The notes under the pieces are model-generated. The model was not told where the DNA came from and searched no databases. It saw nothing but the letters and a program-made list of their open reading frames with translations. DNA of 64,000 bases. It comes from Centrapalus pauciflorus. Taxonomy: Eukaryota; Streptophyta; Magnoliopsida; Asterales; Asteraceae. Shown in pieces: positions 46,494 through 58,610 of the stretch. The stretch spans positions 310,001-374,000 of the forward strand of contig JAANYP010002036.1 of NCBI GenBank assembly GCA_020465985.1, in the 5' to 3' direction. Position 1 is the first letter of the stretch. Each line of letters opens with the position of its first letter. Position numbers and translations under genes: made by a program.

Positions 46494-48052
46494 TGTTGGA
46501 AAAAAGTGTAAATTTTTCAAAGAAAAAAGTGGTTTTTCCATGGTTTTGGACCAAATATAATTATATATAATTGTGACATATATAATGAATATTTTGTGGG
46601 TTTGTATTCTCCTTGAAGATAGGATTCCAACGATATAAAGAACGTCCAAAACGGAGCTAAGATGAATGAGATATCGATGCTCAAAGATTGGTGTTTGGAA
46701 TGATTGAAAATTCTTCTAAGTGGGTGAAGAGAGTCCCACATAGGAAGGAAGATGAAACCAAAGTGGGTTTATAAGGAGGAGTGTTCAAAGCCATGGCAAG
46801 ATTGTTTGTGGTTTTACTCCAATGCCTACCCGCGCGCAGGGGGGTGCAAATCTTGGACCCCGAAGGCTAAAATCCACTGAACTCGTGTACGCCAGCACCT
46901 GCGTACACGAATGCAGCTCCGAAAATCAGGGCTCGTGCGAGACAACTTTTTTACTCCAGGTGAGAGTTGGACAGGCTTCGTGAAACCTGTTCTGGAGTTT
47001 GCTCAAGCTGTCCGTGAGCATGTTGAGGTGGTTCAAGCTGTTCGCATGATCAGCAGCGTCCAAGCTGTCCTTGAACAGGTTGAAGGCCTAACCTGTCCAG
47101 TATGGTTTTACTCCAATGCCTACCCGCGCGCAGGGGGGTGCAAATCTTGGACCCCGAAGGCTAAAATCCACTGAACTCGTGTACGCCAGCCCCTGCGTAC
47201 ACGAATGCAGCTCCGAAAATCAGGGCTCGTGCGAGACAACTTTTTTACTCCAGGTGAGAGTTGGACAGGCTTCGTGAAACCTGTTCTGGAGTTTGCTCAA
47301 GCTGTCCGTGAGCATGTTGAGGTGGTTCAAGCTGTTCGCATGATCAGCAGCGTCCAAGCTGTCCTTGAACAGGTTGAAGGCCTAACCTGTCCAGTATGGT
47401 TGTTCAAGCTGGTCAGCGCCCAAGCTGTCCTTGAGCAGGCTTCGGCCAAACATGTTCTCGAGTTGTTAATTAAATCAGCAGGTGACTGATTTAATGAGCT
47501 GTTACAATTTGGTTTTCAACACATATTTACTCATTTTAATTAACAATAAACCTTGTAATAATGGAGTGTTACAAAACGGTTTTTGTAATTAAAAAGATGA
47601 TTAATTTGTTGTTTCAACTCCAATTTCCTATAAAATAATTGGAGATTCAACACACCAAACCACTTGAAAGACTTGAAACATTTCTGGAAACACTTGAGAT
47701 ATTTGAAAGGTTTTACACTTTAACGGCGAGACGTTGCTGCTTCCAAGAACGAAGATCACCTTAAATTCACGTGGTTTTTCAGGCAAGTTGGTTACCTCCG
47801 GCAGTACACGCTGCTTTGGCTGTTGTACCCTGGGAAACAGACTTCGAATCTGTTTTAAGGGAATCGTGTCTAACACGAGACTCAGCCTTCTTTTCTGTAT
47901 TGTAATTTATTTTCAGTACCGTTATTTCTTTACTTGTAACTTTATTTTTCGTATTTCGTTTATTTCCGTGTATTGGAATTTCATTTCTTGAATTGTAATT
48001 CGTAATATATTTCTTATATTTTATAATTGGTATCGGGCACAATATCCCTGCA
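46494..48052 (+). repeat. Copia 3' LTR
   Basis: 1,559 bp, with a 294-bp tandem duplication (46811-47104 and 47105-47398) absent from the 5' LTR, plus a ~9-bp insertion near 46598. Both LTRs contain a cluster of CAAGCTGTCC-type words. Reading frames inside the LTRs are not genes. Confidence 0.92.
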
Positions 48053-48057
48053 ATCTT

Positions 48058-48965
48058 GTCCTCATTTTATAATTCTCAAATCAAAAAACGATATATAGCG
48101 GTTGTCGATGTCGCTAGATAATGATAGTTGTTGGAGATCTTTTGTCTAGACATCGATAAAAGAGAGAGAAACGAGAAAAGAAGGCTGAGGGTTTTTAAGT
48201 AGGCTTGAACTCTACTCGTTTTTTAGGTAGGAAAACGAAAATTTCAGTTCCTTCGTTCTTCACTGTACGGGAGAGAATCAAAATTAGAGAATGAATTGAT
48301 CTCATTCTTTTTTTATAATTCTCAAACCTAAAAACAATATCTGGTGGTCACGATGTCTGAAAGGTGGTCGTTGGATAATAATATCTGTTGGAGATCTTCT
48401 GTTTAGAGAGAGATAAGCGAGAAGAGAAGGCCGAGAGTTTTTAGGTTGAACTCTACTCGTTTTTTGGTAGAAATATGAAAATTTCAGTTCCTTTCGGTTT
48501 TCACTATACAAGAGAAATGAATTGATCTCACCCTCGATTTATAATTCTCATATCTAAAAACGATATCTGGTGGTTGCCGATGTTTGAAAGGAAGTCGCCG
48601 GATAATGATAGCTGTTGGAGATCTTCTGTCTAGAGATCGATAAAAGCAAGAGAGCGAGAAAAGAAGGCTGGGGTTTTTTAGGTGGGCTTGAACTCTACGG
48701 GTTTTTTAGTAGGAAAATGAAAAATTCAGTTCCCTTCGTTTTTCACTGTACGAGAGAGAATCAAAATCAGATAATGAATTGATCGCATTCTCATTTTATA
48801 GTTCTCAAACCTAAAAACAATATCTGGTGGTCGCGATGTCTGAAAGGTGCCTGCCGGATAATGATAGTTGTTGGAGATCTTCTATTTAGAGAGAGATAAG
48901 AGAGAAGAGAAGGCCGAGGGTTTTTAGGTTGAACTCTACTCGTTTTTTAGTTGGAAAATGAAAAC
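48058..48965. repeat. Tandem array of ~225-256 bp units
   Basis: Three complete units and a partial one (starts near 48058, 48300, 48530, 48786) share TATAATTCTCAAA, TCTGGTGGTCGC, GATAATGATAG(C/T)TGTTGGAGATC, GTTTTT(A)GGT and TGAATTGATC. A further unit lies left of the copia insertion at 40440-40606. No coding frame. Looks like an amplified gene-leader or transposon interior. Confidence 0.8.
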
Positions 48966-51600
48966 TTCAAGGTTCGTTTTGTAAGTGAGAATTTTCGGTT
49001 TGAAGTTTTTAATAAAGCTGAAAACATGATGGTTTTTAAGAAAACACATTATAAGAATGTGTTTAAATGTGCTATAAATATGTTTTGCGTTTTCATTTTT
49101 CACTACCCTTTATAACATAGATTTGGGTCATTAGATTGAAAACAAAATATGGAAACCTTAAAAAGTGTTTTCAAGTTTTACTTGTAAATTTGAAAACTGA
49201 AAATTAAAAATTGAAAACATCAAAAAATAATGGATCGAAATGTATTTTCCAGAAACTATTGTTTTCAACGAATGTTGTGTTGCAAATGCAACTTATATAT
49301 CCAGATAAAAAATAAATTAAGAAATGTTTTTAATCTTATTTTATCATCAAATTTTAGTTACAATGTGTTTTTATTACTAGTTCATATATAGATATATGAA
49401 AATTTGTTAATTTAAATATAGTTCTTTTCATGTTTTCAAGTTTAGGTTTAATATATTTTTTACTTGTGTTTTTTTAATTTGATTTAATTAAAAAATAAAT
49501 CAATAGAATGAATATATAATACTTTGTTATGAATCCCTATATGGATACTATAAAAATTGTTGGTTTTGATCGTTATTTCGTTAGTAGATTTTTATATTTT
49601 AATTTAATAAAAAAACAAATTAATAAATTATATATATTAATTTGGATTGTTTTTTTGTTTGATTGTATTTTGAGTATATTAATATTTTCTTGTTAGAAAA
49701 AAAATACAAAAGTTTATAGGTAAAATAGGCAGACACTCACAATCATAGTTATAGTAAATAAGTTTTATAAAAACTGATGCAAAATATAAATTTGTAGTGT
49801 TAAATTATAATATATATTTAATATTAATTTTTTATTGTGACATACACCACATAATAAAATAATTTGAAAAAAATACCGTAAACATAAATATATTTTTTTA
49901 TTAATAACTATAAAATGAATTTCACATGTAAGAAATATATTATTGATTATATATGGATCACATATTATATTATATGTAGAAAAATTTTATTAATAAAATA
50001 TTAATGATAAATTTAATTACTTAATATTTGATGGAATACTTAACTAATAAAACAAAGTATCTATCTATACTTCTATACTATAAATAATAAGAAAACCACT
50101 TGGAGTTTCTGGTTCATTGGATGAAACTAAATCAATGGTCCAGATTAATGACAACTTATAATTATTTATAAAATGTCTCTTATACCCTTAATTAAATCAA
50201 TAATTATACCTATGCCATTTTTTAATTCATTTTCCAAATTTACTACATTACTTTAATTACATTATATTACATTAAATTTTGATTTTAATTTTTTCATTAA
50301 TGAATTAATATTTACCTAAAATAAATATGTGTCATTATTATCCTTAATGATCATAGTTAAATTCAAATGTAAAAATTTGAATTTAAATGTAGAAGTGTAG
50401 TAAATAAAGTTAAAATTTTTTGTTAATTATTTTGCTAACAATATTTAAAATTTAAATGATAAAACTTCAATTGTGAATATGATAAATTTTGATTGTTGAT
50501 TTTCAGATATTCCATTTTTATATTTTATCATTTTCTAAATATATACACATTCACATAATTAAAGTTTTTTGTTTCTTAAATTGATATTTCATTTTGAAGT
50601 TAATAAAAATTAAAAGAAACAGTTTTTGCAAACACATATAATCTGTTTTTAATAATATAATATAATAATTTTTTTAATTAATATGAAACAACTAAGTATT
50701 TTTTTATCTTTAATTTAACTAGCTTTCAATTTTTTTATTTTAATTATATATAAATTTTATTATGATTTATTTAAATATAAAACAATATGTATTTTCTAAA
50801 TCAACCCATGTAATACATGGGTTGATTAACCCATATATTATAATAAAACAAAACAATTTATGTCAAATGTCACTTCTACAATGCAAGAAAATTTTATTTT
50901 TCCACATCTTTTTTTCAAATTTAACACCTTAACTTAATTGCATTAAATTTTGACGTTATTTTTTTCATTAATTAGTTAGTAATAAATTAGATCTTGTAAC
51001 ATTTAAAATTAATGTTTATCTAAAATAAATATCTATCGTTATTATCCATAATAATCATAATTAGATTCAAATGTAAAAATTTGAATTAGTTGTGGAAATT
51101 ATTATTTTTATTATGTATAATAAAAAATAACATCAAATGTCACGTGTCACGTCTACGTTCACAAAAAAGATAATTACAACTTATAAAAATTAAAAGATAA
51201 ATACAATTTAATATTTTTAAAAAGATAAATATACTCTATTTTTTAATCTGTAAATAATAAAAAAATAAATATAATTATTATTTTTCTATGTTTTTACTTT
51301 TACTCATATACATTTTATATAAATAAATTTAATTAAAAATATCCACGTAATACATGGGTTATAAACTAGTTATAGTTAAATGATTCTTGCTAATGATCAG
51401 ATCAGAAAAATGTATCTTATCTCCCCATGAAATCTTGAAATTCGTGGCTGGGCACTCTGCAAGGGCCAAGGGGAGAAAAGATTGCGTCTGCTGAAATAAA
51501 GAAAAAAAAACTCCCAACTTGCTGTCCAAAGTCAAATAATCAAATCTCCTTCGTAACAAACCAAACAATGATCTCTCATATTTGATTATTCTTCAAACAG
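48966..51600. other. AT-rich intergenic region with Helitron remnants
   Basis: Very AT-rich, no gene. Includes a Helitron candidate (50064-51369) and a perfect CCCATGTA-A-TACATGGG palindrome near 50806-50822 that looks like the 3' hairpin of another Helitron. Confidence 0.55.
50064..51369 (+). mobile_element. Non-autonomous Helitron candidate
   Basis: Begins TCTATACTTCTATACTATAAA after an A; ends GGGTTATAAACTAG before a T. A short hairpin (CCACGTAATACATGG) precedes the CTAG end, as in Helitrons. Interior shares words with 23316-24183. It may be two merged elements, because a second 3'-type hairpin lies inside at ~50806. Confidence 0.5.
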
Positions 51601-51620
51601 ATTCTTCTTGATTCCATTTC

Positions 51621-51720
51621 ATGTTCTCTTGATTCCATAAACAATCAAAACCCTGATCACAAATTCTTTAATCATACTTCTTAAATCAACATCGCAATCA
51701 AGATCATGGTGATTGCTTAG
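51621..51720 (+). promoter_or_regulatory. Two very short upstream ORFs before the permease ATG
   Basis: If the transcript begins upstream of 51621, its leader holds ATG-TTC-TCT-TGA (51621-51632) and ATG-GTG-ATT-GCT-TAG (51706-51720), the latter ending 52 bp before the main ATG. Such uORFs can lower translation. The transcript start is unknown. Confidence 0.35.
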
Positions 51721-51772
51721 AGCGCCAATATATCATAATCCTTTTTCCATAGTCAAATTCATCCTTTCTTGG

Positions 51773-54645
51773 ATGGGTGTGGAGGAGCGAAATAAAAACA
51801 CAAATGATCTCAACGATTCAGATAAGAAATCAAACCCTAAACTAACTTTATTACCCTTAATTGCATTGATTTTCTATGAAGTTTCTGGTGGTCCATTTGG
51901 TGTAGAAGATTCAGTCAAAGCAGGAGGTGGTGCTCTGCTTTCTTTACTGGGGTTTTTAATCTTCCCCCTTTTCTGGAGCATCCCAGAAGCCCTAGTCACA
52001 GCTGAACTTGCTACAAGTTTCCCTAAAAATGGCGGTTATGTTATCTGGATTTCATCAGCTTTTGGTCCTTTTTGGGGTTTTCAAGAAGGGTTTTGGAAAT
52101 GGTTTAGTGGGGTTATGGATAATGCACTTTACCCTGTATTATTTCTTGATTACTTAAAGCGTTCACTTCCAATCTTTGATAATTTGTATGCTAGAATTCC
52201 AGTTCTTTTAGCAATCACTGTTTTGTTAACTTATTTGAACTACAGAGGTCTTCATATAGTTGGAACCTCTGCTGTTCTTCTTGCAAGTTTCTCTCTTTTG
52301 CCATTTGTGGTCATGGGTATCCTCTCAATCCCAAGAATTAGGCCTAAAAGATGGGTAACTTTAGATTTGAAGAAAGTTGAATGGAGGGGTTACTTTAATA
52401 GTATGTTTTGGAACTTAAATTATTGGGATAAAGCGAGTACACTTGCTGGGGAGGTTCAAGATCCTAGCAGAACGTTTCCGAAAGCGCTTTATGGTGCTGT
52501 TATAGTGGTGGTCTGTTCGTATTTGATTCCGCTTTTGGCAGGTACAGGGTCAGTAGAGTCGAATTCTAGCGAATGGAGCGACGGGTATTTTGCGGAAGTT
52601 GGGATGTTGATCGGAGGGTCTTGGCTAAAATGGTGGATTCAGGCTGCTTCTGCTATGTCTAATTTAGGGTTGTTTGAAGCAGAAATGAGCAGCGATGCTT
52701 TTCAACTTCTTGGCATGAGTGAGATGGGGATGCTTCCTTCGGTATTTGCTACCAGGTATTTTGTTCGATGCATTTTAAGTGTTCGAGTTTAAATTGTTTT
52801 TGGCATAATATTTCAGAGGTGTTTGGACTTTGGATATGTGTTCAACTTACTTATGCATATACTGAGTGTTTGGTAAAAGTGATGATGGTTTTGATTGTTT
52901 AGGGTCGGATAACCAGATTTTGGAGAAACAATCAAGAAATCTAGTTAATAGTTATTGAAATAAAGGTAAAATAACATCCGTAATTATAGTCATCAATTGA
53001 TTATCTGATGCTGACTCTTTAAGCCCCTTATCAAACTGCAGTTCCAAAGGCTAAACACCCCTCAAACACTCGTATGTGATATCTTTAGACTTAAAAGGGA
53101 AATTATTATGTTGTTGTGATATCGCCCTAAGATACACAAGACAAGTCGTTAGACTTGCACCAAGTACGTAAGACAGTCTTGTAATGAATGAGTACAAAGA
53201 CAAATCGGAAACTTTGCGTGAATATATTCAGACACGAAAGCACTCTCATAACTATCTGCCACAGTAACACCGATAGCACGATAATGTGCGGTCACGAGCT
53301 CATGCTAATATATAAAGGGGGTGATGAATGACAAAATTTAAGAAACCATGCTATAACAGAACTCGAATCATGAAAATGTGCAAAACTGGTATCACGTATG
53401 TGTGTCACTAAGAAGTATCTGACAACTCTTTATTTACATCACAGGCCAATGTTATTTCACATTAACTCCGGATGCATATATTATTATAGTATTTTCTTTC
53501 TTGATTATCGATTCTTACATGTGTATTAGTTATTTATTCATCTCGATTGATGACTCATGTAAATGCAAACCTCTCTGTAATGTTTCTTTAACTTTAGTTA
53601 TTCTAGATAAGGTTACACGACACCAAGACCTACCATCTGGTTCAATTTATAATGTTTCTTTGTAGTATTTTTCCTCATGCTAGACAGGTTCAATTTGGTA
53701 AATATGGATTTTTCGTAACATTATTCTTGTCTCTTTAAACTTTTCAAGTATATAGATTGTCTGATATGTGATTCGAGTCCAACAATGGGCATTTCTGTAA
53801 TCTCACTTTTGTAATTAGCATGATAGTTTGTTGTCTTTCATTGTATAACGAGGTCATTAGGCTCTATTAGGTTATGTGCAATCAAAATTTAGTTCCAAAC
53901 CAGTTTTGTAGAGCATTCTTGAGTTTTGGTTTTGATGATAAAGATTCAAGAATCTCGTCTATATTTGTCACGATTTTATTTCGGATCGGAAGAATTTGCA
54001 CAACTTCATGTGTGTATCGGAGTCTAGATACACTCATATGCTTGCTTCAGGACTAGTTTTTCTGTTTTATATAGCTGTATTGCTTTACTTATATCATCCA
54101 TAAAATGTATATAACCTCGTAGGTCAAAGTTCGGGACGCCCACAATCAGCATTTTGTGCTCGGCAACCGGTGTGATTTTCTTGTCCTGGATGAGTTTTCA
54201 AGAAATCTTGGAATTTCTCAACTTTCTTTATGCCATCGGAATGCTTTTCGAATTCGCAGCTTTTATAAAACTCAGATTAAAGAAGCCAGATCTTCAGAGA
54301 CCTTATAAAGTTCCTCTGAAAACATTTAGTGCAATGATCCTTTGCGTACCTCCTGCTACGCTGCTTCTACTCGTTATGTGTTTAGCATCCACAAGAACAT
54401 TCCTAGTGACTGGTTTAGTTCTTGTTATCGGGTTCATCTTGTACCCGATCATCGTTTATGCAAAGAAAAAGAAGTGGGCCCACTTTATTTCCGAGGATGA
54501 CATAACCGATCAGGATGTTGAACACCAAGAAAACCCGACTTTGCATATTGGTGATGAAGCCGAAATCAGATTGTTATCAGACGCATCATCGTCTTCTAAG
54601 ACGGAGAAATCCTCAGAAATATTACCCGAAAGAGGAACAAAATAG
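51773..54645 (+). CDS. Amino acid-polyamine permease (PUT/LAT-like, APC family)
   Basis: Two exons, 51773-52755 and 54123-54645, in phase, 501 residues. The first in-frame ATG gives MGVEERNKN; an upstream extension would need a TTG start. The first transmembrane helix region has the family signature LIFYEVSGGPFGVEDSVKAG, then ALVTAELATSFPKNGGYVIW, LNYWDKASTLAGEVQDPS and a hydrophobic C-terminal half (LEFLNFLYAIGMLFEFAAF). About 12 membrane segments are expected. Plant relatives (RMV1/LAT1, PUT2-5) import polyamines and paraquat across the plasma membrane or endomembranes. The hydrophilic acidic/Ser-rich tail (last ~55 residues) is probably cytosolic. Length matches the family, and no frame damage is seen. 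Confidence 0.94.
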
Positions 54646-55262
54646 GCGTGAGATCCATCAATATATTTGTCTACTACATTCTTGTTGTATTTATTTGAAA
54701 GAAATGGGTCATCGGCTGCAAAAGTTCACAATGTGTAGTCTGTAAAAACATATAATTATGATTTGGACAATAAATTGTAAAAACAAAAGAAGCAAAGTGA
54801 GAATATTGAATTTTATCAATAGATCAAAAGTACCATGAATTTGACCAATGGTGTTGGTCATAAGCCAGCTGGAGCTGATGTAATTTCAAATAAGTTCGAG
54901 AGATTACCACCTATTATGCAGCGCACCACAAGGTATCACCTTTAAAAAGACTTTTTTAAAAAATTTTTATAAACATGTTTTAATTAACATTATGAAGATC
55001 ATATGTAAATTTCATATACATTCACATCTCCTAACTCCTAAAAAGTGATGTAAACGTACGCTTACATAACTTTGAATATATATGAACGTGTATTTATGTG
55101 ATGCCTGGGATTTCATGCACCTAGAGTGTTCGAATTTGCGTGAAATTTACATATCATCTGTGTAGTGTTAATTAAAACGTGTTCATGAAAAAAAAATTCA
55201 AAAAAATTACTTTTAAGAGTGGTACCTTCTGGGTGCGTTGCATAATGAGTGGTACTCACTTG

Positions 55263-55363
<101 letters not shown>

Positions 55364-55376
55364 GTATAACACAATA

Positions 55377-55420
55377 CTAGTTTATTACCCGTGTATTACG
55401 TGGATGTTAGTCTACCAAAG
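55377..55420 (-). mobile_element. Helitron-like 3' end, minus strand
   Basis: On the minus strand the sequence reads CCACGTAATACACGGGTAAT then AAACTAG, followed by T, matching the end of the element at 50064-51369. The 5' end was not located. Confidence 0.4.
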
Positions 55421-56145
55421 TTTTATGCATTATACAATGTAACATTATTTACCAATAAACAATCTAACAAATTAATTAATTTTTATACGATATAACATTG
55501 TTTACACATAAAGGACATAAACAATCTATACAAAATATAACAATCTTTACACATAGGACACCAATCGATGTACATATAAAATATGACAATCAAGAAAAAC
55601 ACGGTTAATTAAAGAAGTGAAAAAATGACAAAACAATGACATGATGGATCAACCCGTAGCTGAAAATGATCGGGTTTTATCTAAAGCGCATGGAACGAAC
55701 CTTAAATACTTTGTTAACGAGCAGGAGCCAAATCGACTAGACATACAAGTGTATCATGAGAAATGGGTGGCGTGAAATTTTTAAGCCTCTTCGCCGAAGC
55801 ACGTGGTCGAATTTTTTATATATAGCATTCACAGAAGCCACGTGGTCGAATTTAAACCTCATTGTAAGTACACTAACAGTCCCAAAATTTGGAAAGCTGC
55901 TCTGATTTGGCCCCAGAACAAATAGACGTTTCGTTGCATTCATTAAGTAAAAGAAGCAAGGGTGTTCTCTTCATTTTACATCTCTAATTTATTACAACAC
56001 ATTTAGCCACCATAATTATGCCGTCTTTCAATCTTATAATTACGTTTCCCTCCAATCCGATAATCATCTACCCCAAAACCCAATTAAAACCCTAAGTGCC
56101 AAGCGAAATACGATCACTTGAGCTTCGTCGCATGCAGTAATCAAT

Positions 56146-56580
56146 ATGAAAATTTCGAAGAAGAAACCACGAAATCAATCTGCAAGCTCTATGTGGTACG
56201 TTAACATCCAATGGATGATGTTGATGAAATATGTAAAGAATGCTCTTTTTTCTTTATTTAGTAAAGTACAATGTTTAGGAAGTGTAACAATATTTTTACA
56301 AAAATTTTATTCTCACCATGATTTGTATTATTTTCTTTGTCATTTGTTTCAGATAGTAAGCCTACCATGTTTTCTTTGTTTATTCACCATGTGGTATCTT
56401 TACAAAGTTCCTAAACAAGTCGTATCTTATCGGTAAACAAAATTTTGTTGATAAAATAGATACTGATGAGTTTTCAAACCATAAATCAGATAGTATAATG
56501 AAGGATTTAGATACCCTGATGATATACCAATGTACTATGTGTTTAAGTTACCTCCAAGTGAAGAAGATAAACTCCATTAA
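56146..56580 (+). other. Uncertain small spliced gene or relic
   Basis: An ATG frame begins MKISKKKPRNQSASSMW with a GTACGT donor at once after it. About 350 bp on, a frame reading RYPDDIPMYYVFKLPPSEED ends KLH-stop at 56580. I could not join the two cleanly and recognise no family. Confidence 0.2.
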
Positions 56581-56999
56581 GGATATTATATGGTTAGCAG
56601 ATGAGAGAGACAATTTATGTATATAGAATGACAATAAAACCCTTGTTTTTTTAATTATTTAACGTATCTTTTTAAATGTTCATTTGTTGTAGGGACCAAA
56701 TCAGAACAACATTTTAAATTTGGAACCGTTAATGTACTTATAATGAGCGAGTAAAGAAAATCGTAATTTGTCTAATACTACAAGAACCATTCGTGTAATT
56801 TACTCTAATTTTTAACTATATCCATTAAGGATTTAAGGATTTAAGGTTTGATAACACCATAAATTTTGAGGGTTGTCTCGCAATCACATGTAATAAGTTT
56901 GGGGGTTATTTTTGCAAGTCGCCCAAAAGATTGTCAACAGCGTTGTTTTCTGTTCTTGCATAAGTAGCGATTTACAATAAATTTTCGGGAAAGGGGGTT

Positions 57000-58610
57000 T
57001 TCCAATTCCTAAATCAAAATTCTAGGGTTTCAATTGCTGCTCGGAAATCGAACACTCAATCGGAAGATACACACAACTTTAGTTGCCGATTTTGAAGAAA
57101 GCATCGAAGAATCTCGGAACGACAACTCAATTGTTAAAATCAAGAAGCGCGATTCAGGTCGATTTTCTTTCATCTGATTTGCTATTTCTGTTGCTGAATT
57201 ATTAAATTTAAATGTTCAATATAGATCGAAATCACTTGGAACACATATCTTTGTTCTCGCATTGATATATTGTTTTCAGTCATTGTAAGTTGTAAGTTTT
57301 CATCATCGATCAATTTGATACAAGTGGAGAATTTCGTTAGACCATCGAAAGTCGATTCATTGACGGTGGAGGTTAGCTTCAATCGGTGTAACTAGTTTCT
57401 TTACAGTTTGCTAGAGTTGAAAGGGTAGTGCCGTAGTATATTAATATATAGCTGGAACGCATTTGTTCAATTCACATAAAGATTCTATAGTTGGAAACAT
57501 AGCTTTCCTAAACCCTCACGTGATCCAGAAAAAAGAGGATGATTGAAAGTGTTTATGTTCTAAATTCTAATACTTCTAAATATGTAGAATTTCAAAGGAG
57601 TTTGTTGGGAGCCATCAGTCACTACAAATATATGTCAGATGGTTTTAATTACTTTGAAAGTTGAGTTATGCAACACATATTTGATTGTGCATTATCAGGA
57701 TGATCATAGAACCCGGAAAAAAAAAAAGGAATTATGTTGTTTCTTGCTTAAATTGTTGTGATAAGATACGAGTGCGAGTGCAGCCTATTAAGTTAATCAT
57801 TATATGATCTGATCTATGTCCTGAGGCAAGAGCATCTTGTATATGTTTTTCTTTTCTTCTTTGTTCTGACTTTTGGCCATTATCATAGTCTGATAACAAG
57901 TTGTAATTTCTGCTTACTACTTCGTAAATCATGTCTTTTACTGAAGAGAGCTGTAATGCTATGTGCCTGCATAAAAAAGTTGTAGACACAATCATGATGA
58001 TAAGTGTTCATCTTAACATATTCGGTTATTAGACTATGTATGTTATCTGATACATGTTCCTTTATATAAGGCTCATGTAAGCGTGTTGATTTCTTGAAAC
58101 TGTGAATATATGCCTCTTGTTTTCAATCATGGCTCAACCAGACCCATAGAATCAAATGCATTTTCTGTTTGATTTTAACTTAAACTCTGATTCTGCATTC
58201 CGTAACTGGTACTAACATGAATGGTTTCAATAAATAAAAAAAAATGTTAACAACTTATGTGCTTAGGTTGCTGCAGATACAAACTAATGTGGATTGTCGA
58301 TGTATCTAGTTGAGTGATCAGGTCACATATTAGCTAAAGTTGATCTTAATGGTTTTGAGCGTTTCACATTTGTAGGTATTTCGTGACCATACTATGGTTT
58401 ATAGTTAATTTTGAATTATAATTTGTACAGTTAGCTCCAGATAATGTTAGCTCGATTTGTTTTTAATGGGTATCATTTGGAGCATATTCTTAAATAGTTT
58501 TTTTTTTCCCTTTGTGTCGGTATGATTACAATTACTGCAAGTATTGTATATTGAGAGTCAAACATTGATACGGGATCATATGATGGCAGATTTTAGGTAT
58601 TTAAGAGAAG
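57000..58610 (+). promoter_or_regulatory. Probable 5' UTR and leader intron of the ADA1-like gene
   Basis: A likely noncoding first exon ends GCGCGATTCAG|GTCGAT near 57160. An acceptor TTTTAG|GTATTTAAG at about 58594-58597 lies 13-14 bp before the ATG. The ~1.4-kb leader intron between them is T-rich, contains no other gene, and could carry an intron-borne enhancer as in many plant genes. Confidence 0.45.

Larger units (their letters stand above)
40607..48052 (+). mobile_element. Full-length, gag-less Ty1/copia retrotransposon
   Basis: A 7,446-bp element bounded by TG...CA LTRs and a 5-bp duplication ATCTT (40602-40606, 48053-48057). Removing the element and one ATCTT restores a continuous unit of the surrounding tandem array, which proves the boundaries. 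Internally: a 763-bp repeat-rich leader, one long intact frame for protease, integrase, reverse transcriptase and RNase H, and a 0.6-kb tail ending in a polypurine tract. No gag or CCHC knuckle exists anywhere, so particle formation would need a helper. The LTRs differ in length (1,256 versus 1,559 bp) because of internal duplications and a deletion. Confidence 0.95.

Noticed and set aside
46911..47489. Plus-strand frames inside the copia 3' LTR
   Set aside because: They repeat with the 294-bp LTR duplication and have no family; LTR noncoding sequence.
51713..51772. Longer N-terminus for the permease
   Set aside because: Would require a TTG start; the first ATG at 51773 fits the family length.
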